A DNA stretch of 57,943 bases from UCB3 sp964415605. Its GTDB lineage: Bacteria > Chloroflexota > Anaerolineae > Epilineales > Epilineaceae. Numbering within the stretch: the stretch's first letter is position 1; every line of letters starts with the position of its first letter. The position numbers were made by a program, and so were the translations under genes. The notes beneath the pieces are model-generated. The model did not search any database, was not told the origin of the DNA, and saw only the letters and a program-made list of their open reading frames with translations. Below are positions 44,601-53,613 of this stretch, piece by piece. The stretch covers positions 1-57,943 of the forward strand of contig CAYQBA010000002.1 of assembly GCA_964415605.1 (NCBI GenBank), in the 5' to 3' direction.

Positions 44601-44843
44601 CGGGCTGCTCACGCGCATGAAGACGGAGTCGGTCGATCGGCGGGAACCTCGCCGGGCCGCCGCACCCTCACGCGGCCCCCAGACCCGCGACAGACCGTGG
44701 GACGCATTTGCGACGCTGGCTGGTGACAATGCGGCTATGGCATGCCTGATCCGATTTGGCGGCCAACCCGGCCGCCAGGCTGGCACGGTTCAATCGCGAG
44801 ACCGCGAGCCAGCATCGCCAAGTCACCAAGGAGAACTGCTACC

Positions 44844-45638
44844 ATGCTTCCCAATAGCCGCCCGGCTCGCGCTGGGTTCATGCGGGCACTGTTCGGTGCC
44901 CTGATCGCGCTCCTCGCGCTCTCCGAGACCGCCGGCGCTCAACCGCCGCCGACGAATGGCACCCGCTGGCCGACCTACGAGGTCTGCTACCGAGTCGACG
45001 CCAGCGCAGCCGGCTATGCGCTTCAGATCGACCAGGCGGCCGCCACGTGGACCGGCGCCAGCACGGGCGGGTTCAAGTTCGTCAAGGCCACCGGCAACGT
45101 GGGGTGTCAGAACGCCTTCTTCGAGGGCTTCATCGATGGTCTGAAGGGCTGGTACGGCTACACCATCATCGACACCAGCGCCGGCCAGGCGGGGTGTGTT
45201 CCGTTCCGCGGTTGCACGGACCCGACGCCGGGGTCGACCATCCTGGCGGCCTACTCGGTGCTGGAGTCACGCCAGTGCTCGGAAAACCAGAAGGGCTGCA
45301 TCTGCCAGACCCAACCGGCCGCGCAGGCGGACTTCCACGATCCGTTGGGCTGCCATGTCGTGACGCTGCCCGCCGGCTACTGCGGGCCCGGGGGCATTCC
45401 CAACACGGTGATGACGCCGAGCGGCTTGCGCTGGGACACGCCCGGCGTGTACGAGACGGCCCTGCACGAGTTCGGGCACTGGCTCTGGATGGGCGACACC
45501 ACCATCGCCTTGCCGGGCAACCGGGATTCCGCATTGGACTGGCTGAGCCCGCAGCGCTGCACCGACCCGGGCATGCCGCCGGACTTCTACACCCTGTTCG
45601 GCGTCGACATCGCCGAGCTCAACCAGCTCTACCCGTAG
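44844..45638 (+). CDS. Secreted matrixin-like HExxH protein
   Basis: The 264-residue protein has a signal peptide (ALFGALIALLALSETAGAQ). It shows a metzincin-like N-terminal strand pattern (YEVCYRVDASAAGYALQIDQ) and LHEFGHWLWMGDT with His208, Glu209, His212 and Asp218. In classical metzincins the eighth position of HExxHxxGxxH/D is Gly; here it is Trp215, so activity is uncertain. Nine or more Cys suggest disulfides. GGAG lies 10 nt before the ATG. It begins a run with the next two secreted-protein genes. Confidence 0.7.
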   Translation: MLPNSRPARAGFMRALFGALIALLALSETAGAQPPPTNGTRWPTYEVCYRVDASAAGYALQIDQAAATWTGASTGGFKFVKATGNVGCQNAFFEGFIDGLKGWYGYTIIDTSAGQAGCVPFRGCTDPTPGSTILAAYSVLESRQCSENQKGCICQTQPAAQADFHDPLGCHVVTLPAGYCGPGGIPNTVMTPSGLRWDTPGVYETALHEFGHWLWMGDTTIALPGNRDSALDWLSPQRCTDPGMPPDFYTLFGVDIAELNQLYP

Positions 45639-45654
45639 GGCAAAGGAGCACGCC

Positions 45655-46386
45655 ATGCGATACCACGCGTTCGCGCAGGTGATGGCAGGGGCGGCGGTGG
45701 CCGTGGCCGCGTCGACGGTGGCCACCGGCCAGCCGGTGCCCCCGGTCGAGTCGGTCGTGAACGCGAGGACTGGGCCGGCGACGCCTGCGGGCGTCACCGC
45801 CACGTTCCGATACGCGTTCGTCGGCGAGGGCGATGTGATTCAGGCGGCCGACGCGGTGGTCCGCGGCACGGTTGTTGCCGTCTCCGCGCCGAGATGGAAC
45901 CAGGAGAGCGGCGAGCGATGGTCGATGGACACCGAGCGGCCGACGTCGGTGGCGCATCCGCCCGCGGCGTTCATGCTGCAGACCGTCGAGCTGACCGTGG
46001 CCGAGGTCTGGCGTGGGTCCGGGATCGGCGCCGGCGACATGGTTGCGTTCGTCGTGCCGGGCAACGGGATCGGCGAAGCGTGGGACCGGGAAGGCGCCTT
46101 CCTCACCCCCGGCACCGACGTCGTCGTGCTGTTGGATCGGCGCCATCTGGGCTGGCGGGACGGGCCCGACGGGCGCAAGGAGATGCTGACGTTGAGCGGC
46201 GCCTATCAGGGCGTCTATCGCGTCGGCCCGGATGGTGGGCTGGTCAACGCGAGCCGCGAGCGCCTGGACACGGCCGGTGATCAGCGGTCCAGCCGCGCCG
46301 GCGACGACGCCGGCACGGACGCCCGCGCGACGACCGTTGCGGACCTGAGGGCACGGGTGGCGCTGGCCGTCGCCGGCGACGGATGA
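45655..46386 (+). CDS. Small secreted protein of unknown function
   Basis: The 243-residue protein has a signal-like N-terminus (VMAGAAVAVAASTVATGQPV) and a beta-rich body with AADAVVRGTVVAVSAPRW, TVELTVAEVWRGS and FLTPGTDVVVLLDRR. This resembles secreted proteins that follow metalloprotease genes. It starts 17 nt after the HExxH gene with AAGGAG before the ATG, so the two are probably one operon. No catalytic motif is seen. Confidence 0.7.
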   Translation: MRYHAFAQVMAGAAVAVAASTVATGQPVPPVESVVNARTGPATPAGVTATFRYAFVGEGDVIQAADAVVRGTVVAVSAPRWNQESGERWSMDTERPTSVAHPPAAFMLQTVELTVAEVWRGSGIGAGDMVAFVVPGNGIGEAWDREGAFLTPGTDVVVLLDRRHLGWRDGPDGRKEMLTLSGAYQGVYRVGPDGGLVNASRERLDTAGDQRSSRAGDDAGTDARATTVADLRARVALAVAGDG

Positions 46387-46485
46387 CGCGCGCTCGACGG
46401 GGGCGGATCGGGCGGCGGGTCATGCCGTCGCTCGATCCCCCCGCCGGGTGGGTCGCAGCGTCCCACTGGAGCGCAGGAGTGTGTG

Positions 46486-49380
46486 ATGAGCGTACACTTG
46501 CAGCCCACCGGGCGGGGCCTGCTCCGGCGGCCGCGCCGCGCCATCGCCCGGGCCGGCGGCGGCCTGGCCGGCCTGGCCGTCGTGGCCGCCGTGGCCGCCG
46601 TCTTGGGTCTCACCCGCTCGGCGGCACCGGTGAGCGCGGGAGATCCGGCGCCGCCGGAGCGCTACGCCTGGCAGGCGACCTGGACTGCCGCCGCCACCGG
46701 CCTCGTCCACCCGCTCGACCTCTCGGTGGCGGCGGATGGGCGCGTCGTCGTGTTCGACGCCGCCGGCGAGCGGGTCGTCGGTCTGGGCGTCGATGGCGCG
46801 CCGGCCGGCGTCTGGACGGACCCCGAGCCGCCTGACGACGGCCTGTGGGAAGACGACGGGCCCATCGCGGCGGTCGGCACCGCCGACGGCGGGCTCATCG
46901 TCTTGCGGCGGCCGTCCCGGCTGCTGCCGGATGGCGTGCGATCACGCCGCGAGGTGGCCCGGTATGCCGCCGCCGGCGACCTGCGCTGGGGCACCGGCCA
47001 TCTCAGCCCGGATGTCACGCTGGACATCGGGCATCCCGATCGCATCTGGACCGACCGCCTGGCTCTGGCGCCGGACGGCGACCGGGTGTACGTGCTGGAC
47101 CGCGGCGGGCCCCGCGTGTTCGCCAAGTCGGCCGCAACCGGGGCGGGGATGGGCAGCGAGAACCTGCCCCCCGCCGCGCCGCGCCGGCTGGCGGATGGGT
47201 TCGACTGGTACGCCGACATCGACGTCATGCCGGATGGTCGGCTGGCGCTGCTCGATCAGGCCCGGTCGGAGGTCGTGCTCGTCCGCTCGGGCTGGAGCCC
47301 GCCCGGCGCGCCGGCGACCGCGCGGCTGGCGCTGGACGGGCGCCCGCGGCGCATCGCCGTGGACAAGGCCGGCCGGGTGTATGCGCTGGATGCCGGCGGC
47401 TGGATCCGCAAGCTCGGCGGGGACGGTCGGCTGCTCGCGCGGTGGGACGCGCGTGGCCCTGCGCCCTCGGCGCAGACGGCCATCGCGGACATCGCGGTGC
47501 AGGCGGATGGGACGGTGCTGGCCGCGGACGCGCGCAGCGGGGCGATCCACCGGTTCGTCGCGGTGCCGGCCGCCGATCCGCGGGCGGCGGACCCTGCCGG
47601 CGCCGCGTGCCGGCTGGCGCCCCACAAGTCGGCATCGCCGGGGCGGGTCCGGCTGGGCGAGCCCGTGACGGTGACGCTGGCCGTCGACGGCGTCTGCCCG
47701 CGCCGCGCCGGCGCCGACATCGTGCTCCTCCTTGCCCGCGGCAGCGGCGATGGGGCATCGGCGCCCGAGCTCGACGCCGCGGTGCCGTTCGCGCGCGCCT
47801 TCGTGGGGCGCGCGGATCTGACCCGCCACCGCGTGGGCATCGTCAGCCACCAGCTCGCGTTCACGCCGACGGTCGCGGCGCCGCTGTCCGCCGACCCGGC
47901 GGTCCTGCTGGGCGCCATCGGGGGGCTGCGGCCCGACCGCGCGGACGCGCTCGCCGGCGCCCGCCAACGCACGTTTGCCGCGGCGCAGGCCGTGCTCGAC
48001 GGGCCGGGCGGGCGGCCGGACGCGCGCAAGGTGATCGTGGCGCTGGCCACGCGCGGCCAGCCGGGCCTGTCGGTGATGGACTCGCTGGTCGTGCGCGCGC
48101 TGGGCACGCGGATCATCGCGCTGCAGGGCCTGCCGGACGCGGTGCTGGCGCTGTACCGTCGCCACACTTTCTGGCTCGACGAGTCCTTGCTGTGGCCGCG
48201 CTTCCTCGCATCGGACTGGTGGGATTGCTTCTGCGCGGCCGGTGTGACGGCCGATGCGGCGGAGGCGGTGTACGACGCGATCGCGGCCGACGCCCCGACG
48301 TGGCGGGCAACGACGCTGGCGTCCACCCTCGTGATCACCGACCGGCTGCCGGCCGACATGGTCTACGTCCCCGGCTCGGCGGCGCCGGCGGCGGCCTGGG
48401 ACGCGGCGACGCGCACGCTGACCTGGCGGCTGGCGGACGTGCCGCCGGAAGGCGTGGTGCTGGCGTTCCGGGTGATGCCGGCGCTGGCGGGCCGGCGACC
48501 CACGAACGTCGAAGCCCGTGCCTCGTACACCGACGGGCTCGGTTCCGTCGGCGGCCTGGTCTTCCCGCTGCCGTGGATCGACGTGGTGGCGCCGACGCCG
48601 TCCGCGACGCCGACGCCGACGGCCACGCCCACCGCGAAGGCCACGCCCACCGCGACGGCCACGCCCACCGCGACGCCCGTGCCGACCGCCACCGCCACCC
48701 CCACGCGGGCGGCGTCTCCGACGGCGACGCCGGGGCGCCACGCGGCGTGGCTGCCGATTGCCCTCAAGGCCGCGTGCACGCCGGGATCGACGCGCGCCGA
48801 CATCGCGCTGGTGATCGACCTGTCCAGCAGCATGCTGGAGCCGGCGGGCGGGGCTGCAGGCGGCACCAAGCTGGCGGTGGCCGGTCGGGCGGCGGCGGCG
48901 TTCCTCGACCACGTCGGCCTGGATCGGGGTGATCAGGTCGCCGTGATCGGCTTCAACGACACGGCCCGTGTCATCCAGCCGCTCACGGGCGAGCGGCGCG
49001 ATCTCGAGCGGTCGCTGGCGGCGCTCGACACCGGACCGCAAACGCGGATCGACCTCGGCATCGCGGCGGCGGCACGTGAGCTCGACGGCCCCCGCCATCG
49101 GCGGGCGAACGACCGGGTGATGATCGTGCTGACCGACGGGCGCGCCAATCCGGTGGGGCCGGAAGCGGCGGTGGCGGAAGCGGACGCGGCCAAGGCGGGC
49201 GGCATCCGGATCTTCACGATCGGCCTGGGCGACGACCTCGACGCGGACGCGCTGGCGCGGATGGCCAGCCGCCCGGAGCACTTCTACCGGACGGTCGACG
49301 CGGGCCGGCTGGCCGACATCTACGCGGCGATCGCGGGGGCGATCCCGTGCTCGGCGGAGCGCGCCTGGGGAGGCGGCTGA
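46486..49380 (+). CDS. Secreted VWA-domain protein with beta-propeller and Pro/Thr linker
   Basis: The 964-residue protein has a membrane-spanning signal (LAGLAVVAAVAAVLGL) and an NHL/beta-propeller-like part (about 60-365). A degenerate VWA-like domain (about 390-560; DIVLLLARGSG lacks the MIDAS serines) and a beta domain follow. A Pro/Thr/Ala repeat linker (about 705-750) leads to AAWLPIALK, and then to a complete VWA domain with MIDAS DLSSS (Asp778, Ser780, Ser782). It is likely anchored outside the cell and binds a protein or surface partner. AGGAG lies six nt before the ATG; a GTG one codon upstream is possible. Part of the first VWA-like domain is duplicated at 39655. Confidence 0.8.
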   Translation: MSVHLQPTGRGLLRRPRRAIARAGGGLAGLAVVAAVAAVLGLTRSAAPVSAGDPAPPERYAWQATWTAAATGLVHPLDLSVAADGRVVVFDAAGERVVGLGVDGAPAGVWTDPEPPDDGLWEDDGPIAAVGTADGGLIVLRRPSRLLPDGVRSRREVARYAAAGDLRWGTGHLSPDVTLDIGHPDRIWTDRLALAPDGDRVYVLDRGGPRVFAKSAATGAGMGSENLPPAAPRRLADGFDWYADIDVMPDGRLALLDQARSEVVLVRSGWSPPGAPATARLALDGRPRRIAVDKAGRVYALDAGGWIRKLGGDGRLLARWDARGPAPSAQTAIADIAVQADGTVLAADARSGAIHRFVAVPAADPRAADPAGAACRLAPHKSASPGRVRLGEPVTVTLAVDGVCPRRAGADIVLLLARGSGDGASAPELDAAVPFARAFVGRADLTRHRVGIVSHQLAFTPTVAAPLSADPAVLLGAIGGLRPDRADALAGARQRTFAAAQAVLDGPGGRPDARKVIVALATRGQPGLSVMDSLVVRALGTRIIALQGLPDAVLALYRRHTFWLDESLLWPRFLASDWWDCFCAAGVTADAAEAVYDAIAADAPTWRATTLASTLVITDRLPADMVYVPGSAAPAAAWDAATRTLTWRLADVPPEGVVLAFRVMPALAGRRPTNVEARASYTDGLGSVGGLVFPLPWIDVVAPTPSATPTPTATPTAKATPTATATPTATPVPTATATPTRAASPTATPGRHAAWLPIALKAACTPGSTRADIALVIDLSSSMLEPAGGAAGGTKLAVAGRAAAAFLDHVGLDRGDQVAVIGFNDTARVIQPLTGERRDLERSLAALDTGPQTRIDLGIAAAARELDGPRHRRANDRVMIVLTDGRANPVGPEAAVAEADAAKAGGIRIFTIGLGDDLDADALARMASRPEHFYRTVDAGRLADIYAAIAGAIPCSAERAWGGG
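48591..48740 (+). repeat. Pro-Thr-Ala codon repeat tract
   Basis: Short units like ACGCCGACG and GCCACGCCCACC repeat in frame and encode an extended Pro/Thr/Ala linker between the two halves of the VWA protein. Confidence 0.8.
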
Positions 49381-49492
49381 CGGTGGGGGTGACCGAAGCG
49401 GCGGCGAGACCTTCGGCCACGCCATCACCTTCAACGCGACCGATCCTCAAAGCGTCGACCAGGCCTTGTTGGCCGCTCTGATCTCTCAGCCG

Positions 49493-49636
49493 ACCTTCGC
49501 CAGAGGCTGCGTTCGCGGCCTCCACCACGAAGTTGGCCGCGAGATCGAGGACGGCCACCACGTCCGCCCCCAGACGGGCCGACAACGTTCTGGCGCGTGT
49601 TTGACGTGCCGTTCGGATCGATGATACTGTGCTGCC
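49493..49636 (+). repeat. Dispersed direct repeat, copy B
   Basis: Near-identical to 39797-39940. In this copy the plus-strand frame continues upstream into TFGHAITFNATDPQSVDQAL, which looks like decayed protein-coding sequence after the VWA stop. Confidence 0.7.
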
Positions 49637-50062
49637 ATCTTCCCGGCGGCGAACCGCGACGGCGCAGCATCGCACCCCCTGCTGGCGTTCGCCCTGCTGG
49701 TCGCGAAGGCAATCGAAGCCAGCCGACCGGCCGAAGCGGCGCGTGTGTCCAAGTGGGCGGACGAAGCGATGCCGCGCTGGGCGCCGCACGCGACGGCGGC
49801 GTCGCTCGATGCCGCCGCCGGTCTCCATCGGGCGCCAGGGCGATCCGCCGAGACGCGGCTCGTCGTGCGCATGATGCCGCTGGACGGCGATCCGGCAATG
49901 TTCAAGAAGCCGCGCCGTGACCGGCGGGTGCAGATCGATGCGTTCATCGGGCCGTACGGCGCAGCGGTGCGGCGCTGCCGCGACGCTGCCGACGGCCCCC
50001 CGGTCACCGTCGACGATCTGCCGGGCGAGATCGAGCGGCGCGATTGGGATCGTGGACCCGGT
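49625..50062 (+). pseudogene. Remnant of a protein-coding region, possibly conflict-system related
   Basis: A frame free of stops reads LLAFALLVAKAIEASRPAEA, then TRLVVRMMPLDGDPAMF, VQIDAFIGPYGAAVRRC and PPVTVDDLPGEIE. Composition and periodicity look coding, but there is no good start and the sense is lost near 50060, with a better match continuing in another frame (LGVALVVDGGAWMACSHGWL). The pattern recalls C-terminal domains of effector-associated conflict proteins; this is a weak guess. Confidence 0.4.
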
Positions 50063-50267
50063 GTTCCGTCCGGCGCGCGCGCTGGCTGGGCGTGGCGTTG
50101 GTGGTGGACGGTGGGGCATGGATGGCCTGTTCCCATGGTTGGCTCGGCACGGAGCAGCGCTACCGTTGTCCAGCATCATCGACGCGGACTCTACAAACGG
50201 CTGCTGATCCTTGCTTGTCGGTCCTTCCGAAGACGCATTGGTTCTCGATCGGGCCGGTCACGGCGTC

Positions 50268-50393
50268 TCATCGGCCTCCTTTGCGGGCCATCGTCGCCCG
50301 GATGTTCGCGAAGTCGGCCCGCTCGGACACGGCGAGCGTCTGCGAGAACGCCGGCAGGTGGGCCTGGTCGATGTTGTCGAAGAGGCGGGGCAC
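50268..50393 (-). pseudogene. N-terminal fragment of a PLD-like helicase
   Basis: A 41-codon frame reads MPRLFDNIDQAHLPAFSQTL followed by AVSERADF, which matches the usual start of phospholipase D-like SNF2 helicases, then changes to unrelated residues and stops. It is a truncated relic. Confidence 0.5.
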
Positions 50394-50396
50394 GGG

Positions 50397-50520
50397 TCAA
50401 GGCGCTTCCAGCGCGCGGCGCGTCACCCACCCGCGGGACCAGAAGAGCAGCCGCAGCGCGATCGGCGCGAAGAGCAGGCGGATCAGCCAGCCGCGCGGGC
50501 CGGGCGGGTGGGCGTGATGT
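50397..50520 (-). other. Short open C-terminal-like fragment
   Basis: On the minus strand RGWLIRLLFAPIALRLLFWS followed by RGWVTRRALEAP and a stop looks like the end of a membrane protein, but no start or domain is visible. Confidence 0.3.
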
Positions 50521-50634
50521 GCTCGCCGACATGCAGGGGGTCGCCGCCGTCGCCGTCGAATGGGGGCACGCGGGCATCGCCGTCCGGGGACGGGTCGACC
50601 GCCATGAACTGAGGTGGGTTCGCATCCATGGTCG

Positions 50635-51432
50635 TCAAGCGCCGTTGCCCGCCCGCGCCCGCCAGGCCCGCACACGCTCCGCCGCCCACGCCGACTGGTC
50701 GGCCGGCAGGGGTGGATCGGCGGGTGCGTCGTAGTCGATCCGGAGATCGTAGCGCGTCTCGTCGTACGTGCGATGGAGCAGGTCGTCGAGGTCGAGCAGC
50801 GGCTCGTCGTCGGCGCGCCGGAGCGGAATGGGGAATGTCGGGATGGGGGATGGGACGTCGAAGGCGAAGAGGTGCGCTTGAGGTCGCTGCCAGGCACGGC
50901 TGATCAGCACCCGATAGTGGCTCACGGTGCCGCGGAAGATCGGCATGGGCTCGCCGGCGCGCAGGAGGTCGATCTCGACCAGGTTCGATTGAGACGCCAG
51001 CACGGCCTCGCGCTTGTGCAGGTACTGGGCGCGTCCGTCGCCGGGCAGCTTGTTGCTCGGTGAGAGGATCTCGATCACCGTGATCACGCGGCCGGCCCCG
51101 GCGTCACGTATCTCCAGGAAGCGCTCGTGGACCTCGTCGGCCACGGGCAGTTCGACCACCAGCGGCTCGATCGTGCCCGACAGCATCGTCGATGCGGAAC
51201 GCTCGGCCGCCGTCGCCACAGGGGGGCCGATCACCGCCACGTCCGGCCGGCCGAGGAAGGTCGCCGGCTCGAGCGACGCGACATATGTCCGTTCTTCGAC
51301 CATCACGACGTAGCGAGGCGCCAGTAGCCTGGTCAAGGCCACCTGGGTGGCGCGGATCAGACCCAGGTGCACGTCCGGCCACAACGCCGGCCGTTCGAGG
51401 TACGGATCCATTCCGGGGAAGGGGGAGGGCAT
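50635..51432 (-). CDS. DUF4058 family protein
   Basis: The 265-residue protein starts MPSPFPGMDPYLERPALWPD, the signature of DUF4058. It then has GRPDVAVIG, the ITVIEILSPSNK motif and a C-terminal DLDDLLHRTYDE. DUF4058 proteins resemble PD-(D/E)XK nuclease-fold proteins and occur in many copies in Chloroflexota, Cyanobacteria and Planctomycetes; the function is unknown. GAGGAGA precedes the ATG. It carries its own extended -10 promoter. Confidence 0.9.
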   Translation of the reverse strand: MPSPFPGMDPYLERPALWPDVHLGLIRATQVALTRLLAPRYVVMVEERTYVASLEPATFLGRPDVAVIGPPVATAAERSASTMLSGTIEPLVVELPVADEVHERFLEIRDAGAGRVITVIEILSPSNKLPGDGRAQYLHKREAVLASQSNLVEIDLLRAGEPMPIFRGTVSHYRVLISRAWQRPQAHLFAFDVPSPIPTFPIPLRRADDEPLLDLDDLLHRTYDETRYDLRIDYDAPADPPLPADQSAWAAERVRAWRARAGNGA

Positions 51433-51459
51433 AGCGGCTTCTCCTCGTCTAATCGAGAG

Positions 51460-51468
51460 ATTGTAGCA
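51460..51468 (-). promoter_or_regulatory. Extended -10 promoter of the DUF4058 gene
   Basis: TGCTACAAT on the minus strand places the transcript start near 51453, about 20 nt before the ATG. Confidence 0.5.
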
Positions 51469-51818
51469 TGGCCGACGTATCGACCGCGCAGGCGTATCGG
51501 CGTGCGATGACCGCCCGCGCCATACGGTAGTGCAGCCGTGCCCCGGGAGGGGCTCCCGCCCCCAAAGGGGCCAGGGGAACGGCGAGGCCTTCGGGGTGGG
51601 TCGGGCGCATTTCGCACTTCGGGGACTCCCCTTGCCCGATGAGTGCAAGGCGCTTTGGCCTGGGTCTCCCCGAGGCCAGGGGATGACGCGACAGTGACCA
51701 CCCAGCGTTATCGGCGCGCCCAATGTGGCATCCCCCCCCAACGAACGCGCACCGCGAGGGAACCATTCAGCCCCGGCCAACGTTGGAACGGGTTGAGGAC
51801 CACCAGGACCCAACACCC
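51469..51818. other. Intergenic region without a recognised gene
   Basis: GC-rich spacer with several short inverted repeats (for example GGCCAGGGG near 51569 and 51672). No coding frame with a ribosome site was recognised. Confidence 0.5.
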
Positions 51819-53030
51819 ATGATCCAGCTCCGGCTCACGTTCGACGATTCCGCCGGCGGCCATCCCGCGCCGCCGCCTTCCGCCTGCCTGCGGCCCGGGT
51901 GCGGCGGCGGGCGTATCCGCCATTGGCAGACCGTCGCCAAGCCCGTGCGGGGATCCGCGAGCGGCACCGTGACCGCCGAGCGCTACATCTGCCTGGATTG
52001 CCGGCGGACCTTCCGGGTGTATCCCGCCGGGATCGACCGGGGCACAGTGCCGGCCGCCGTCAAGCACTGGGCGGCGGCGCTGCACGCCCTCGGCCTGCCC
52101 TTCCGCGACGTCAGCCGCGCGCTGGCGGTGCTGGGTGTCGATCTTGGCAAGAGCAGGGTGCAGATGCTGGCGAAGCCGCTGGCGGGCGCCGGCAAACCCC
52201 GGCCGGCGTGGCTCGGCGTGGTGCTCGAGCGGGTCGAGATCGAGGGTGACGTTACGAACGAGGGCGACGGCACGATCGCGGGCGAGGGCATGCACGACGA
52301 CACGAGCGCAGGCGCGCGGGCAACCGCGCCCGGCGGCGGCGTCCAGGCCGAGCGGCGGGCATGGGTGTGGCTCGACGGCCGGCGGCACGCGCTGCGGCGG
52401 GTCGTGAACGCGCGCGGCCAGGCGGCGCTGGTCGTCGACGGCGTCGCACGTGACCTGTTTTACATCGTGGACGCCTGGGCGGGCGCCATGCTGGCCCAGC
52501 ACGGCGTGCACGCGGCGGTGGCGTATGCCGGCGACACAAACCGGTGTCGCGACGACGCCGGATCGGGCAGCCCCTGGAGCGATCTCTGGTGGGCGGGCGG
52601 TCCGCCCCCGGCGGGCGACGCCCGAGCGCCGGATCGTGATCCCGACGCGCCGGGTCTCGATCCCGACGCCGCGGACCTCGCGGCAGCCGTGACGGTCGCC
52701 GACCCCGGCGGGCCCCCGTCGGACCCCTCCAGCATGTCGTTCCCCAATCCCCCGGGCGACCCGCCGCCGCCGTCGATCGCCCCACTCCCCGAACGTCCCG
52801 ACCGCCGGCCTGCCCCGCGGTGGGCGTCCGTCGGGACATCGCCGGGATTCGCACCCAGTCGCCGCGACCGTGCAGACGGCATCGGACCCAGCGCGCCGCT
52901 CGGTGCGCCGGCACCCCGTGTCGACCGTGCCCGGCATGGGGCCGAGCACCTCACGGACCCGGAATCCAAACGGCCGGGCGGCGCTTGCCGCGCGTCCCGG
53001 GCACCCTCCGCCCCGCGCGTCGCGGCATAG
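51819..53030 (+). CDS. Zinc-ribbon transposase-like protein, probably degenerate
   Basis: The 403-residue protein begins with two CxxC-type knuckles (CLRPGC and YICLDC) around RHWQTVAKP, then RTFRVYPAGIDR and an HTH-like segment (LHALGLPFRDVSRALAVLG). This matches the N-terminus of a transposase family common in Chloroflexota. The middle keeps only traces of a DDE-type core (LGVVLERVEIEGD, FYIVDAWAGAML). From about residue 245 it is Pro/Asp-rich low complexity. No terminal inverted repeats were recognised. It ends 4 nt before a scaffold gap. Confidence 0.5.
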   Translation: MIQLRLTFDDSAGGHPAPPPSACLRPGCGGGRIRHWQTVAKPVRGSASGTVTAERYICLDCRRTFRVYPAGIDRGTVPAAVKHWAAALHALGLPFRDVSRALAVLGVDLGKSRVQMLAKPLAGAGKPRPAWLGVVLERVEIEGDVTNEGDGTIAGEGMHDDTSAGARATAPGGGVQAERRAWVWLDGRRHALRRVVNARGQAALVVDGVARDLFYIVDAWAGAMLAQHGVHAAVAYAGDTNRCRDDAGSGSPWSDLWWAGGPPPAGDARAPDRDPDAPGLDPDAADLAAAVTVADPGGPPSDPSSMSFPNPPGDPPPPSIAPLPERPDRRPAPRWASVGTSPGFAPSRRDRADGIGPSAPLGAPAPRVDRARHGAEHLTDPESKRPGGACRASRAPSAPRVAA

Positions 53031-53163
53031 ACGGNNNNNNNNNNNNNNNNNNNNNNNNNNNNNNNNNNNNNNNNNNNNNNNNNNNNNNNNNNNNNNNNNN
53101 NNNNNNNNNNNNNNNNNNNNNNNNNNNNNNNNNNCTCCGCCCCGCGCGTCGCGGCATAGACGG
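53006..53163. other. 100-N scaffold gap flanked by a 29-bp perfect direct repeat
   Basis: The 29 bases before the gap (53006-53034) are repeated exactly after it (53135-53163). The contig ends therefore overlap, and the gap is probably artificial. Confidence 0.85.
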
Positions 53164-53613
53164 TCCGCCGACCGCGCGCGCCGGCATGCCCGGCGACGCG
53201 CCACTGGCGGTTGGACGACAGCCCCGGGCCCCAGGCGGTCGCACCTCGATTCCGCGGCCCAGACGGGTCACGTCCTTGCCTCGGATGTCATGCTTCCAGG
53301 GCTATCTCCGGCCGAGTCCCTGCCTGTCTCACCGCGAGTCCTTGCCTTGAGATGGCGGGATGTCTGCCCGTGTGGAACGCGGTGCCTGCCTGTCACGCAC
53401 ATCGAACCGGTCCAAGCGGTCGCCTGGCGGCGGCGCGTCGCAGTCGCGGCCGGCGAACGGCCCGCACCGGGCGGCGGGGCGTAAGCTGGGCGGCCTGCCA
53501 TTGAAGGTGTTATCGCCCGAGCTCCGCCGAGCCCGCCAGGCGCCGATCCTGGCCGCGCCGTCGCGGAGCGAGACCGGTGCTCGACGAGCTCGGCGGCCCA
53601 TCGCGGGGCGAGG
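53164..53613. other. Intergenic region without a recognised gene
   Basis: About 450 bp with open frames on both strands but no ribosome site, domain or coding signature that I recognise. Confidence 0.5.

Noticed and set aside
48591..48740. CRISPR-like short repeats
   Set aside because: The units are in-frame Pro/Thr/Ala codons of a linker, without spacers. No CRISPR array was seen anywhere.
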